From positions 37,324,001-37,388,000 of the forward strand of contig OZ231126.1 in the NCBI GenBank assembly GCA_965153355.1: DNA of 64,000 nt, given 5' to 3'. Within the stretch, counting starts at the first letter, position 1. The number at the start of each line of letters is the position of its first letter. The notes under the pieces were generated by a model. It saw nothing but the letters and a program-made list of their open reading frames with translations, had not been told where the DNA came from and searched no databases. The position numbers and the translations under genes were made by a program. This DNA is from Flaccisagitta enflata (taxonomy: Eukaryota; Chaetognatha; Sagittoidea; Aphragmophora). Below, one piece after another: positions 54,969-64,000 of this stretch.

Positions 54969-55146
54969 AACAAGGCCAGATACGCGGCAATCCAGTTGTG
55001 GACGGTTGGGCAGGAGCAATAATGCAAAAACCACTCGGAATTCAAAAATGTGACGGACGGACCGACGGACCAACCTACAGACCAACCTACCGACCGTCCT
55101 ACCATCCGACACGGCAAGGTGTAGAGTCGCGTGTCCGCGACTAAAA
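54969..55146 (+). repeat. Hairpin-ended element, directly adjoining the previous one
   Basis: AACAAGGCCAGATACGCGGC ... AGTCGCG-TGTC-CGCGACT (55125-55142), AAAA. Head-to-tail with 52583-54968 with no spacer beyond the A run. Confidence 0.85.
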
Positions 55147-55259
55147 ATCTGGAATTCTTGATCTTAAAAAAACCCTGGTCTTTAAAGATTCCATAGTTTA
55201 CAGTTTTTGAAATATCTGATCTAATGGCAACATCGGGAACTTAGAACTTACCATTTCTG

Positions 55260-55680
55260 CAATAGAGAAAAAATTTAATTTTTTTTCGCTAAAATTTTTT
55301 TTCGCTAAAATTTTTTCTCACTAAATTTTTTTTTCGCTAAAATTGTTTCGCTAAAATTTTTCTCGCTAAAATTTTTCCGCGAAAAATTTTTTTCCTAAAA
55401 TTTTTCTCGCTAAAATTTTTTTCCTAAAATTTTTCTCGCTAAAATTTTTTTTGGTAAACTTTTTTTCTCTAAAATTTTTTAACAAAAATTTTTTCGCTAG
55501 AATTTTTTTTTGCAAAATATTTTATTAAATTTTTTTTGCCAAAATTTTTTTTCGCTAAAATTTTTTTGTTAAAATTTTCTTGCTAAAATTTTTTCTCGCT
55601 AAAATTTTTTCGCTAAAATTTTTTTCGCTAAAATTTCTTCTCGTTGAAATTTCTTCTCGTTAAAATTTTTTAAAAAATTC
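55260..55680. repeat. AT-rich tandem repeat (GCTAAAATTTTTTTC)n
   Basis: About 25 irregular copies of 14-17 bp. Confidence 0.85.
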
Positions 55681-56920
55681 CAAAAATTTTGTTTTCCCGT
55701 TAAAACTTTAAGAGAATTTTCAAAAAAAATTTTCAGACAAAAAAAAAAAATTTGGAAAAAAAAAGTTTTTTGAAAAGATTCATTGATTCTATTTGGTGAC
55801 TTCCCTTCAGTTTTGAGTAAAAAAAAAAACATATTTGGATTCAGCATAGTGAATACTACAAAACATAATGCTTTTATAATAAATCACTATCTCCCCTTAA
55901 TTCGGGAATTTTTAAGTCTGACTTTACTTGTCTGTATCACAGAATTTGTAGTTTCTACGCACCTACGGACATTGTTATTAGTACTGGCATATCATAAACT
56001 ATCAATAATGAAATTTTCAGTAATCTGTTTTTTTCTTTGTTTAAAAATGGTGAATCTTTTAATTTGCGCCTGAATTTATCATTTGTGGCACACTGTGCAT
56101 TGAATATCAATTTAAATCACCTTTTTTCTCTAAGATTCTTATGGCTGCACGCCTGCAGGCGTCACCATTTGATCCGGCACGCTAAATATTATCAGGTAGC
56201 TCTTTTTTAGATTCTGGAAAACATTTATAGATAGGAAATTGAAATTTTTTTAAGTGGGAGCCCAAATTTTCATTTTGGGGACCACAGTGCACTGAGATTT
56301 TTGCTTTTTGAGCTTTGACCGGACCTGTAAATGGGAGTCTGTTTTTTGTTGCATGCTAATGAATAAGGCAAATAAATGAGTCCAAGATGGCGGAGGCACT
56401 TTGGCCTTTTATTAAACTAAGGCCAAGGGCCTTTATCGTTTTACAACTGATTACCCCTAGGGTACTTGTGGTAACTCTCATGATTTACTGTGGTTGAATA
56501 GGAGTCTTCAACCCAGCTTGTGGTACACCTACAAATTGGTGTTTCCCGACTAGAAACATTTTCATCCTTCAACTTTCTGAACCCCCCTCTTGAAAGGAGC
56601 CCAACACCCTGTAGTGGCCACCAAGGGGGGCCCCCAATACAACGGCGTGACAACCGAGTCCAAAGAACAAGTCAACAGGGCCCTGAGACTTGGCCCTTTC
56701 ACAGGGCTGTCACAGGCGAAACTGAGCCGGTCCAGTGTCCTGGAGATGGACTGAAAGGGGGGTTCAGTGCAAGAACCACCACCAGCCATATCTGGTGAGC
56801 TGAACACGAGTGTGTTAAACAACACTGGCTACACATTCTACGTCCCCCAACAGACCAACTTACAACACAACAAAAACAAACTGTTGTCTCATCATTTGTT
56901 TCCCTGTCATCTTATTTCGC

Positions 56921-57652
56921 ATGTCATCACCTGTCAACGACTCTCGAGCGGCTCCACGGCGACCAGACAACTTCAGAACCGTCCAAGCCACTCCCACGCA
57001 TCAAGAGGCACGTGCTGAAGTCACGAGATTGATCCCCACAAGCCGGCAGTGGCTTGTCAACGACTTCAAACACAAAGGTTTGTCGACCGCTGAGGACGCC
57101 AACTTTGAACTCGCGTCGAACGCCCATTTTGCGACTGAGACACTTCAAATTTTGAAACAATGTGTATCAAAGTCATTTCTACAAGATTCCCAAGCGGAAT
57201 TACTTAACTCGTCCGCCAACACCCTCGTTGACGCTGTCAAAGGTTCTTGCACGAAGACCGCCGCCGCCTACAACTTTGGATGCAGCTTGAGCGCTCAAAT
57301 CGGCTCAGATTATCGTAAGGACCGAGATTAATGTTTATCACAATCACTTCTACGAGAATCTTGAGCGGCAGGACTCAACTTGTCCGTCAACACCCTCGCT
57401 GACGCCTCCAAAGGTTCGTCCATGACGACCGCCGCCGTTGCCGCCTTTAAACGCTTTTTGAACGGCCATTTCAACTCCGATTTCCTTCAAAACTTTGTTG
57501 AATTTGCATCAGAGTCTACTCTACAGGATCTCTGCGCGGCATTGACCAACTCCTCCATTAAGACCCTCGTTGACGTCGTCAAACGCAAAGGCGTGACGAC
57601 CGCCGATTCCTTCAACTTCAAACGGCTCCACATCGCAAACGGTTTGTCATAG
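56921..57652 (+). pseudogene. Decaying gene made of 57-residue tandem repeats
   Basis: ATG at 56921 opens a 136-codon frame. Units begin at 57047 (QWLVND), 57218 (NTLVDA), 57389 (NTLADA) and 57560 (KTLVDV), each exactly 171 bp apart. Conserved columns include L-V-D/N-x-x-K at 3-8, T-A at 14-15, F at 20 and S-x-x-L-Q-D/E at 43-47. All units keep one frame, interrupted by TAA (57329-57331) and TGA (57362-57364); the TGA falls where unit 1 has glutamine. A fifth unit is detectable only as a fragment near 57740-57795. No known domain is recognised. Upstream 56310-56920 is GC-richer, with AAGATGGCGG at about 56383, and holds open frames on both strands that I do not call. Confidence 0.6.
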
Positions 57653-58380
57653 AGGCTTCCCAAGCAACATGGAAGTGCACCTTAACTGCCTCTACGTCAT
57701 CCATTACCTTCCACGGCTCCAACGCAACACAGTTTTGCCGTTGACGCCTCCAAAGTCGACGAGCAGCTCGAACTTTTCGCCAGCTTCAAACATCTATAAC
57801 TGTGGAACAGCTTGAAGGATCCCAATGAAATTTCGCACAGCAGCTCAACTCGACCTCGTCTTTCGGCTCAGCACAAAATTACTCAATGTTAAGGACGATT
57901 TCACTCATCTGCTCATGCAGCTCATGCATAAAGTTAAGGAATCAGTTACCTCTTATGCCAGAATGCTGGCAATCATGTTTAAGCTTCTTAACATCATTAC
58001 TACACTTACACAATCGTGTGTAACCCTCTCTTATGCTTCAACATCGTTCTCATTATGATAATAACCATCATATATTGAATCTACTCAATTGTATGAAATC
58101 AATCCTGTTAATGCTTTAAGATTGAAGGCCTATTGTTATCATTTGTTATTCATTTTTCCGTTTTTTGTAAAATTTTACTGCAGACAAAAGCATATTTTTC
58201 CATGAATAAAACAGTTATATTGTTTTTGATATAATTAAAAGTAAAACTCATGTTTGTTTGATTCTACTATTTTTACTTGAAATGGATTTGTTGCGTTTTG
58301 GTTATGTTTACAATGCCTTATCTATCTAGAATCTGTCTGCTTTGGTCAGGGTAGTCAGTTGATGTGGCATTGGTTCTAAC

Positions 58381-58502
58381 ATTATTATATATATTATATA
58401 CATCATTATATACATTATTATTATTATCATTATTTTTAAAGACATTATTATATATAATATTATATTATTATGTTATTATTATATTATTATTTTAAATGCA
58501 GT
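58381..58502. repeat. (ATT)n-rich tract at the 5' junction of the LINE
   Basis: Degenerate TATTAT repeats ending in a 17-bp direct duplication, ATTATTTTAAATGCAGT (58486-58502 and 58503-58519). Confidence 0.75.
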
Positions 58503-59822
58503 ATTATTTTAAATGCAGTACGAAAGTTAAAAATTGGAAAAGCAACAGGAAGTTTTGTTAAAGCCTATCACGTTTTCCATGGAAGCCCTAAGCTTCTTGT
58601 TCATCTTCACATACTATTTAACTCCATGCTTAATCACGGATATGTCCCTCACGAATTTCTTTGTGGCACCATCACTCCTGTCATCAAAGACAGGAATGGT
58701 GATGCATCTAGTCCATCAAATTACAGACCTGTTAGTCTTGGTGTTATTTTTGCACAACTTTTTGAATATTTAATGTTGTCTAAACTTGAATGTTATTTAA
58801 TAAGTGATGATCTACAATTTGGCTTTAAATCTAAACATTCAACATCACATGCTGTTTTTGTTTTAAAGTCATGTGTTGAGTACTTTCAAAAGCATGGCTC
58901 TGCGAGTTTTGTTACATTTTTAGATTGTACAAAGGCGTTTGATAAAATATCTCATTATGGCCTATTTATTAAATTAATGGATCGAGGAATTCCTTTGTGC
59001 TTTCTAAGAATACTTATTTATTGGTACTCGAACATGGCGGCACGATGTAAATGGAACGGAGTCCATGGAACTTATTTTGATGTACTGACTGGTGTGAAAC
59101 AAGGAGGCGTTCTTAGTCCACGTCTTTTTACGATATATGTTGATGACTTGATAAAGTTACTAAGATCCAAAGGTATAGGTTCTCATATAATTGACATTTT
59201 TGTAGCCTGTCTTTTCTTTGCTGATGACTTATGTCTGATTTCACCAACAAGGAGTGCCATGCAAGAAATGCTTGATCTCTGTCACGAATATTGTACTGAA
59301 TTCAATCTGACTTTCAATACGAAAAAATCAAAAACGCTGATTTTTGGTAACCCTAGACCTGTTACTAAGCCTTTAGTTCTAAATGGTAATGAAATTGAGA
59401 TTGTCACGGAATGGCGTTACCTCGGTACTACAATTGTTGCTGGCAAATCATTTTCTTTTTCCGCCAAATCTGAGCTACGAGCGTTCTACTGTAGCACTAA
59501 TTCTCTTTTATCGGCGAAGATTAAGCCAAATGAATCGGTACTAATGAGTCTTCTTTTCACCATTTGCGTCCCGACTATAACATACGCTTCTGAAGTAAAA
59601 GAATTTAGTAACTCTGAAATGCATTCATGTCATGTTGCAATGAATGATGCCATCCGACGGATATTTGGCTACAACCGTTGGGAAAGCATCAGAACCCTAC
59701 GTCAGTCCCTTGGATTCCACGACATCTACGACTCATTCCAACAACGGCGGATCAAATTCAAGGAAGGAAACGCCGCGCATGCGAACCGGGTTATTCGGGC
59801 AGTGAACGGGGTTAACGGATAG
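58503..59822 (+). mobile_element. 5'-truncated LINE reverse transcriptase frame
   Basis: Recognisable protein starts near 58515 (AVRKLKIGKATG, the first RT block) and runs to TAG at 59820-59822. Blocks in order: NYRPVSLG; FGFKSKHSTSHAV; FLDCTKAFDKISHYGLF; GVKQGGVLSPRLFTIYVDDL; FFADDLCLISP (catalytic ADD intact near 59220); a thumb with KSKTLIFG and WRYLGTTIV; and a C-terminal IFGYNRWESIRTLRQSLGF. There is no endonuclease domain upstream; AT microsatellite lies there instead. The upstream ATG at 58470 is inside that microsatellite and not a real start. The RT part has no stop or frameshift, so the copy is fairly young. It is not the same family as 48330-50084. Confidence 0.85.
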
Positions 59823-59877
59823 AATTAGTGTTGTTTTTGTTGCGTGAGCTGTCATATCAATGACGAAATAGAAACCA

Positions 59878-60057
59878 TTCATTATTATCATATCATTATT
59901 ATATTATTATTATATTATCACTATATCATTATATTATTATATTATTATATTATTAAATTATTGCATTATTATATTATTATATTATTATATTATTATATTC
60001 TATATTATTATATTATTATAATTATTTCTATATACATTATTATATATATTACATAAT
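59878..60057. repeat. (ATT)n-rich tract at the 3' junction of the LINE
   Basis: Degenerate TATTATATTATTAT over 180 bp. It could be the element's tail or the target microsatellite. Confidence 0.85.
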
Positions 60058-60235
60058 TATGGACAGTTGCTTGCTTTGGGTCCGTCATCAATCACTGAAA
60101 ATTGCAGGCAATGTTTGCAATAATGCAGTAGTTGCAACAATTAGACAGTTGTTTGTTTTCGGTCAGTTATTGATGGCTTACGCCTGCTCACATGACAATT
60201 GGTACTACCAGGTGAAATACCGGGCAGTAGTCCCC

Positions 60236-60308
60236 AAAAAAAAACACCGGGCCCGGCGCCAGTTTTGAGTATTACTCTCAAAACTGGTACCTGGCCGGGT
60301 TTTTTTTT
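60236..60308. repeat. Strong hairpin with A- and T-run flanks
   Basis: An A run, CACCGGGCCCGGCGCC and AGTTTTGAG pair with CTCAAAACTGGTACCTGGCCGGG and a T run, around the loop TATTACT. 60309-60640 is AT-rich with no feature seen. Confidence 0.75.
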
Positions 60309-60639
60309 GGTTCCGGGATCAAAATATAATTATTATATTTTGTTATTGTAATAATTGTATTCTTTTGCATAATAATCTTAATGTGGAATATAATATTGCA
60401 TTGGCCAATCTAATCATAACACTTTTAAATATAATCATTATACAAATTTTTATAATTCTGTATAATTTTCGCTTTCTTGGTCCGCCTCAGCTGTATAATT
60501 CTATACAATTTAATATAATTTGGTGTAATTTCCGGGTTTTTGGCTCAAAAACGAGCAAAAATGAGGGGAAATATAATTTTGTCCGCGGCTCTATGATTTT
60601 TCCGATATAACAATTATACAAATCAGATTTTTTTATGAG

Positions 60640-60965
60640 TGAATCCTAGCCTGGAGGCTGAGATTTGGGCCTTAAGGTGGGGATCTGGGCCTCTTGGCTG
60701 AGATTTTGACCTTGAGGCTGAGATTTGGGCTTCAAGACTGAAATATGGGCCTCCAGGCTAGGATTTAGGCCTTGAGGCTAGGATTTGGGCCTTGAGGCTG
60801 GGATTTGGGCCTCAAGACTGGGATTTGGGCCTCGAGACTGGAATTTGGGCCTCGAGACTGGGATTTGAGGGGGGGGGATGGAGGAGGAGGAGAAGGAGGA
60901 GGAGGGGAAATTCCCCTGTGTGAAAGCATAGGTCATCGACTCCTTTGGGGCCACTGCCCAAAAGG
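60640..60965. repeat. GCGGCCCC-type element, right half
   Basis: An array of GAGGCTGGGATTTGGGCCT (60650-60865), (GGA)n, then GTGTGAAAGCATAGGTCATC and CTTTGGGGCCACTGCCC. Confidence 0.75.
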
Positions 60966-61050
60966 GGACCAACCAACCAACCAACCGACCAACCAACCAA
61001 CCAACCAACCGAGAAAGCGGGGTGTAGAGTTGCGTAGCACGCGACTAAAA
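60966..61050 (+). repeat. Hairpin-ended element, 3' half
   Basis: (CCAACCAA)n tract, AAAGCGGGGTGTAG, then AGTTGCGTAGCACGCGACT (61029-61047) and AAAA. Confidence 0.75.
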
Positions 61051-63570
61051 ATCTGTCTATGAGATCAAATTTATGGTACCAAATAAACAAATTTGTTCAT
61101 GAGATTCATATTTTTGGTGTTTATAAACACAAAAATTTCCAAAGGAGTGTAAACGTTTATGAAAACAAATTCATGGCGCCAATTAAACAATTCTCTGTTT
61201 TTTTGGAAAAGCAATTGGGGGCAAATGAACAATTTTTGGATGAGGAGGAGGAGGAGGAGAGAAATATAAAAATCTGTTTATGAGATCAAAAGTTTGGTAC
61301 CAAATAAACAAATTCGTTTATGAGTGTAAACGTTTATGAAAACAAATTCATGGTGCCAAACAAACGATTTTTTGTTTATTTGGAAAGAAAATTAGGAGCA
61401 CATAAACGATTTTTGTTGAGGAGGAGGAGGAGGAGGAGGAGGGGGAGGAGGAGGAGAGAAATATAAAAATCTGTTTATGAGATCAAATTTATGGTACCAA
61501 ATGAACAAATTCGTTTATGAGATTCATATTTTTGGTGTTTATAAACACAAAAACTTCTGATTGAGTGTAAACGTTTATGAAAACAAATTTATGGTGCCAA
61601 ATAAACGATTTTTTGTTTATTTGGAAAGGAAATTGGGAGCAAATAAACGATTTTGGATGAGGAGGAGGGAGGGAGGGGGAGGAGGAGGAGAGAAATATAA
61701 AAATCTGTTTATGAGATTAAATTTATGGTACCAAATAAACAAATTCGTTTATGAGATTCATATTTTTGGTGTTTATAAACACAAAAACTTCTGATTGAGT
61801 GTAAACGTTTATGAAAACAAACACATGGTGCCAAATAAACGATTTTTTGTTTATTTGGAAAGGAAATTGGGAGCAAATAAACATTTTGGATGAGGAGGAG
61901 GAGGAGGGGGAGGAGGAGGAGAGAAATATAAAAATCTGTTTATGAGATCAAATTTATGGTACCAAATAAACAAATTCGTTTATGAGATTCATATTTTTGG
62001 TGTTTATAAACACAAAAACTTCTGATTGAGTGTAAACGTTTATGAAAACAAATTTATGGTGCCAAATAAACGATTTTTTGTTTATTTGGAAAGGAAATTG
62101 GGAGCAAATAAACGATTTTGGATGAGGAGGAGGAGGAGGGGGAGGAGGAGGAGAGAAATATAAAAATCTGTTTATGAGATCAAATTTATGGTACCAAATA
62201 AACAAATTCGTTTATGAGATTCATATTTTTGGTGTTTATAAACACAAAAACTTCTGATTGAGTGTAAACGTTTATGAAAACAAATTTATGGTGCCAAATA
62301 AACGATTTTTTGTTTATTTGGAAAGGAAATTGGGAGCAAATAAACAATTTTGGATGAGGAGGAGGAGGAGGGGGAGGAGGAGGAGAGAAATATAAAAATC
62401 TGTTTATGAGATCAAATTTATGGTACCAAATAAACAAATTCGTTTATGAGATTCATATTTTTGGTGTTTATAAACACAAAAACTTCTGATTGAGTGTAAA
62501 CGTTTATGAGAGCAAATTTATGGTGCCCAATAAACAATTTTTTGTTTATTTGGAGAGGAAATTGGAAGCAAATAAACGATTTTGGATGAGGAGGAGGAGG
62601 AGGAGGGGGAGGAGGAGGAGAGAAATATAAAAATCTGTTTATGAGATCAAATTTATGGTACCAAATAAACCAATTCGTTTATGAGATTCATATTTTAGGT
62701 GTTTATAAACACAAAAACTTCTGATTGAGTGTAAACGTTTATGAAAACAAATTTATGGTGCCAAATAAACGATTTTTTGTTTATTTGGAAAGGAAATTGG
62801 GAGCAAATAAACGATTTTGGATGAGGAGGAGGAGGAGGGGGAGGAGGAGGAGAGAAATATAAAAATCTGTTTATGAGATCAAATTTATGGTACCAAATAA
62901 ACAAATTCGTTTATGAGATTCATATTTTTGGTGTTTATAAACACAAAAACTTCTGATTGAGTGTAAACGTTTATGAAAACAAATTTATGGTGCCAAATAA
63001 ACGATTTTTTGTTTATTTGGAAAGGAAATTGGGAGCAAATAAACGATTTTGGATGAGGAGGAGGAGGAGGGGGAGGAGGAGGAGAGAAATATAAAAATCT
63101 GTTTATGAGATCAAATTTATGGTACCAAATAAACAAATTCGTTTATGAGATTCATATTTTTGGTGTTTATAAACACAAAAACTTCTGATTGAGTGTAAAC
63201 GTTTATGAAAACAAATTTATGGTGCCAAATAAACGATTTTTTGTTTATTTGGAAAGGAAATTGGGAGCAAATAAACAATTTTGGATGAGGAGGAGGAGGA
63301 GGAGGAGGAGGAGGAGAGAAATATAAAAATCTGTTTATGAGATCAAATTTATGGTACCAAATAAACAAATTTGTTTATGAGATTCATATTTTTGGTGTTT
63401 ATAAACACAAAAACTTCTGATTGAGTGTAAACGTTTATGAAAGCAAATTTATGGTGCCAAATAAACGATTTTTTGTTTATATGGAAAGGAAATTGGAAGC
63501 AAATAAACAATTTTGGATGAGGAGGAGGAGGAGGAGGAGGAGGAGGAGGAGGATGAGGAGGAGGAGGGAA
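61051..63570 (+). repeat. Satellite-like tandem array, 232-bp unit, 11 copies
   Basis: The anchor ATCTGT(T/C)TATGAGAT occurs at 61051, 61272, 61469, 61703, 61934, 62166, 62398, 62633, 62865, 63097 and 63329. Later units are 231-235 bp and nearly identical; the first three are shorter or diverged. Each unit holds GTTTATAAACAC, TGTGCCAAATAAACGA-like sequence, TTTGTTTATTTGGAAAGG and a (GGA)n block of variable length. Short minus-strand frames repeated in each unit are products of the array. Confidence 0.95.
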
Positions 63571-64000
63571 ATATAGAGTTATGCAATTTTTGTAGTTATA
63601 GGGGGTCTAAGGGGGAAATATACGATTTTTTTATATTTTTTGGTGCTTATCAATACAAAAAATTTAGCGTTTACAAACACTTAATTTTTGTTGTTTATAA
63701 ACAACAATATTATTGTGTTTATAAACGATCAATTATGGGCTCTTTTTAACGATTTTTGGGGTAAAAAAAAACAGTAGCAACCTTCAAAATTTTGATTTTT
63801 CTAATAGAACATTTTCTAGTGTGGACATTTTCAGTTTGTACTGATCAGGTCAAACAATCTCTTATTTTCCTTCGTTCATAAACAGTGATATATAGTCGTT
63901 TATAAACAACGTTTTTTACTGCCATTTAAACAATTTTTGTTTATTTGACTTGCATTTTTAATGTTTATAAACAGTTGTATAGCATTGTTTATAAACGGCG
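63571..64000. repeat. Degenerate GTTTATAAAC-rich sequence to the window edge
   Basis: GTTTATAAAC or GTTTACAAAC palindromes recur at about 63667, 63694, 63716, 63897, 63963 and 63986, without the regular 232-bp unit. Confidence 0.6.

Larger units (their letters stand above)
52351..56296. mobile_element. Foldback element (about 3.9 kb) with nested insertions
   Basis: The left terminus (52351-52556: GCGCACTGTGGTCCCCAAAA, GCCGGATCAAATGATAACGC, CTGCAGG) is repeated inverted at the right terminus (56090-56296: GGGGACCACAGTGCACTGAG, GCAGGCGTCACCATTTGATC). The interior is filled by two hairpin-ended elements, a tandem array, and AT-rich GCTAAAATTTTTTTC repeats (55260-55680). Confidence 0.8.

Noticed and set aside
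61561-63368. Repeated minus-strand 83-residue frames in the 232-bp array
   Set aside because: The same frame recurs because the units are near-identical. It runs through (GGA)n as polyproline and has no conserved domain; between units the frame is not selectively preserved.

Overview
The window is eukaryotic nuclear DNA, almost certainly from an invertebrate animal. It has introns with GT...AG junctions whose phases agree, non-LTR (LINE) reverse transcriptases, very long microsatellites and dense short repeats, and no operons or bacterial signals. The species cannot be named from the sequence. A run of ten Ns at 26364-26373 marks a draft-assembly gap.

Genes are sparse. (1) 1-1905 (+) is the 3' part of an intronless reading frame for a superfamily-1 helicase-like ATPase. 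(2) 12398-11322 (-) holds two exons with matching phase for a sacsin-like protein; a further possible exon lies at 15406-15324. (3) 22881-22647 (-) is a polyalanine-rich exon and 24919-24826 (-) a probable membrane-helix exon. (4) 39965-46514 (+) is the best gene: five exons, every junction in phase, 890 residues, coiled coils at both ends and a central region that resembles an RNase H-like nuclease. (5) 56921-57652 (+) is a decaying open frame made of an exact 171-bp (57-residue) tandem repeat. (6) Two damaged LINEs: 50084-48330 (-) and 58503-59822 (+).

Most of the rest is repeats. A group of short non-autonomous elements runs from AACAAGGCC to a terminal hairpin followed by AAAA. The hairpin sequence changes from copy to copy while its pairing is kept. 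A second family is palindromic, with GGGCAGCGGCCCC-type ends and internal arrays of AGGCCT motifs. At least eight other inverted-repeat (foldback or MITE-like) elements are present. There are several tandem arrays (a 13-bp array at 7.2-8.3 kb, about 160 bp at 6.2-9.9 kb, an 11-12-bp array at 52.7-54.1 kb, and 232 bp at 61-63.6 kb) and many microsatellites.

The repeats interact. A LINE has inserted into a hairpin-ended element and left an 8-bp target duplication. Hairpin-ended elements sit inside a large foldback element at 52.35-56.3 kb. Long (CT)n microsatellites serve as the polypyrimidine tracts of exons in two unrelated genes. One of those introns also carries a complementary (GA)n near its 5' splice site.
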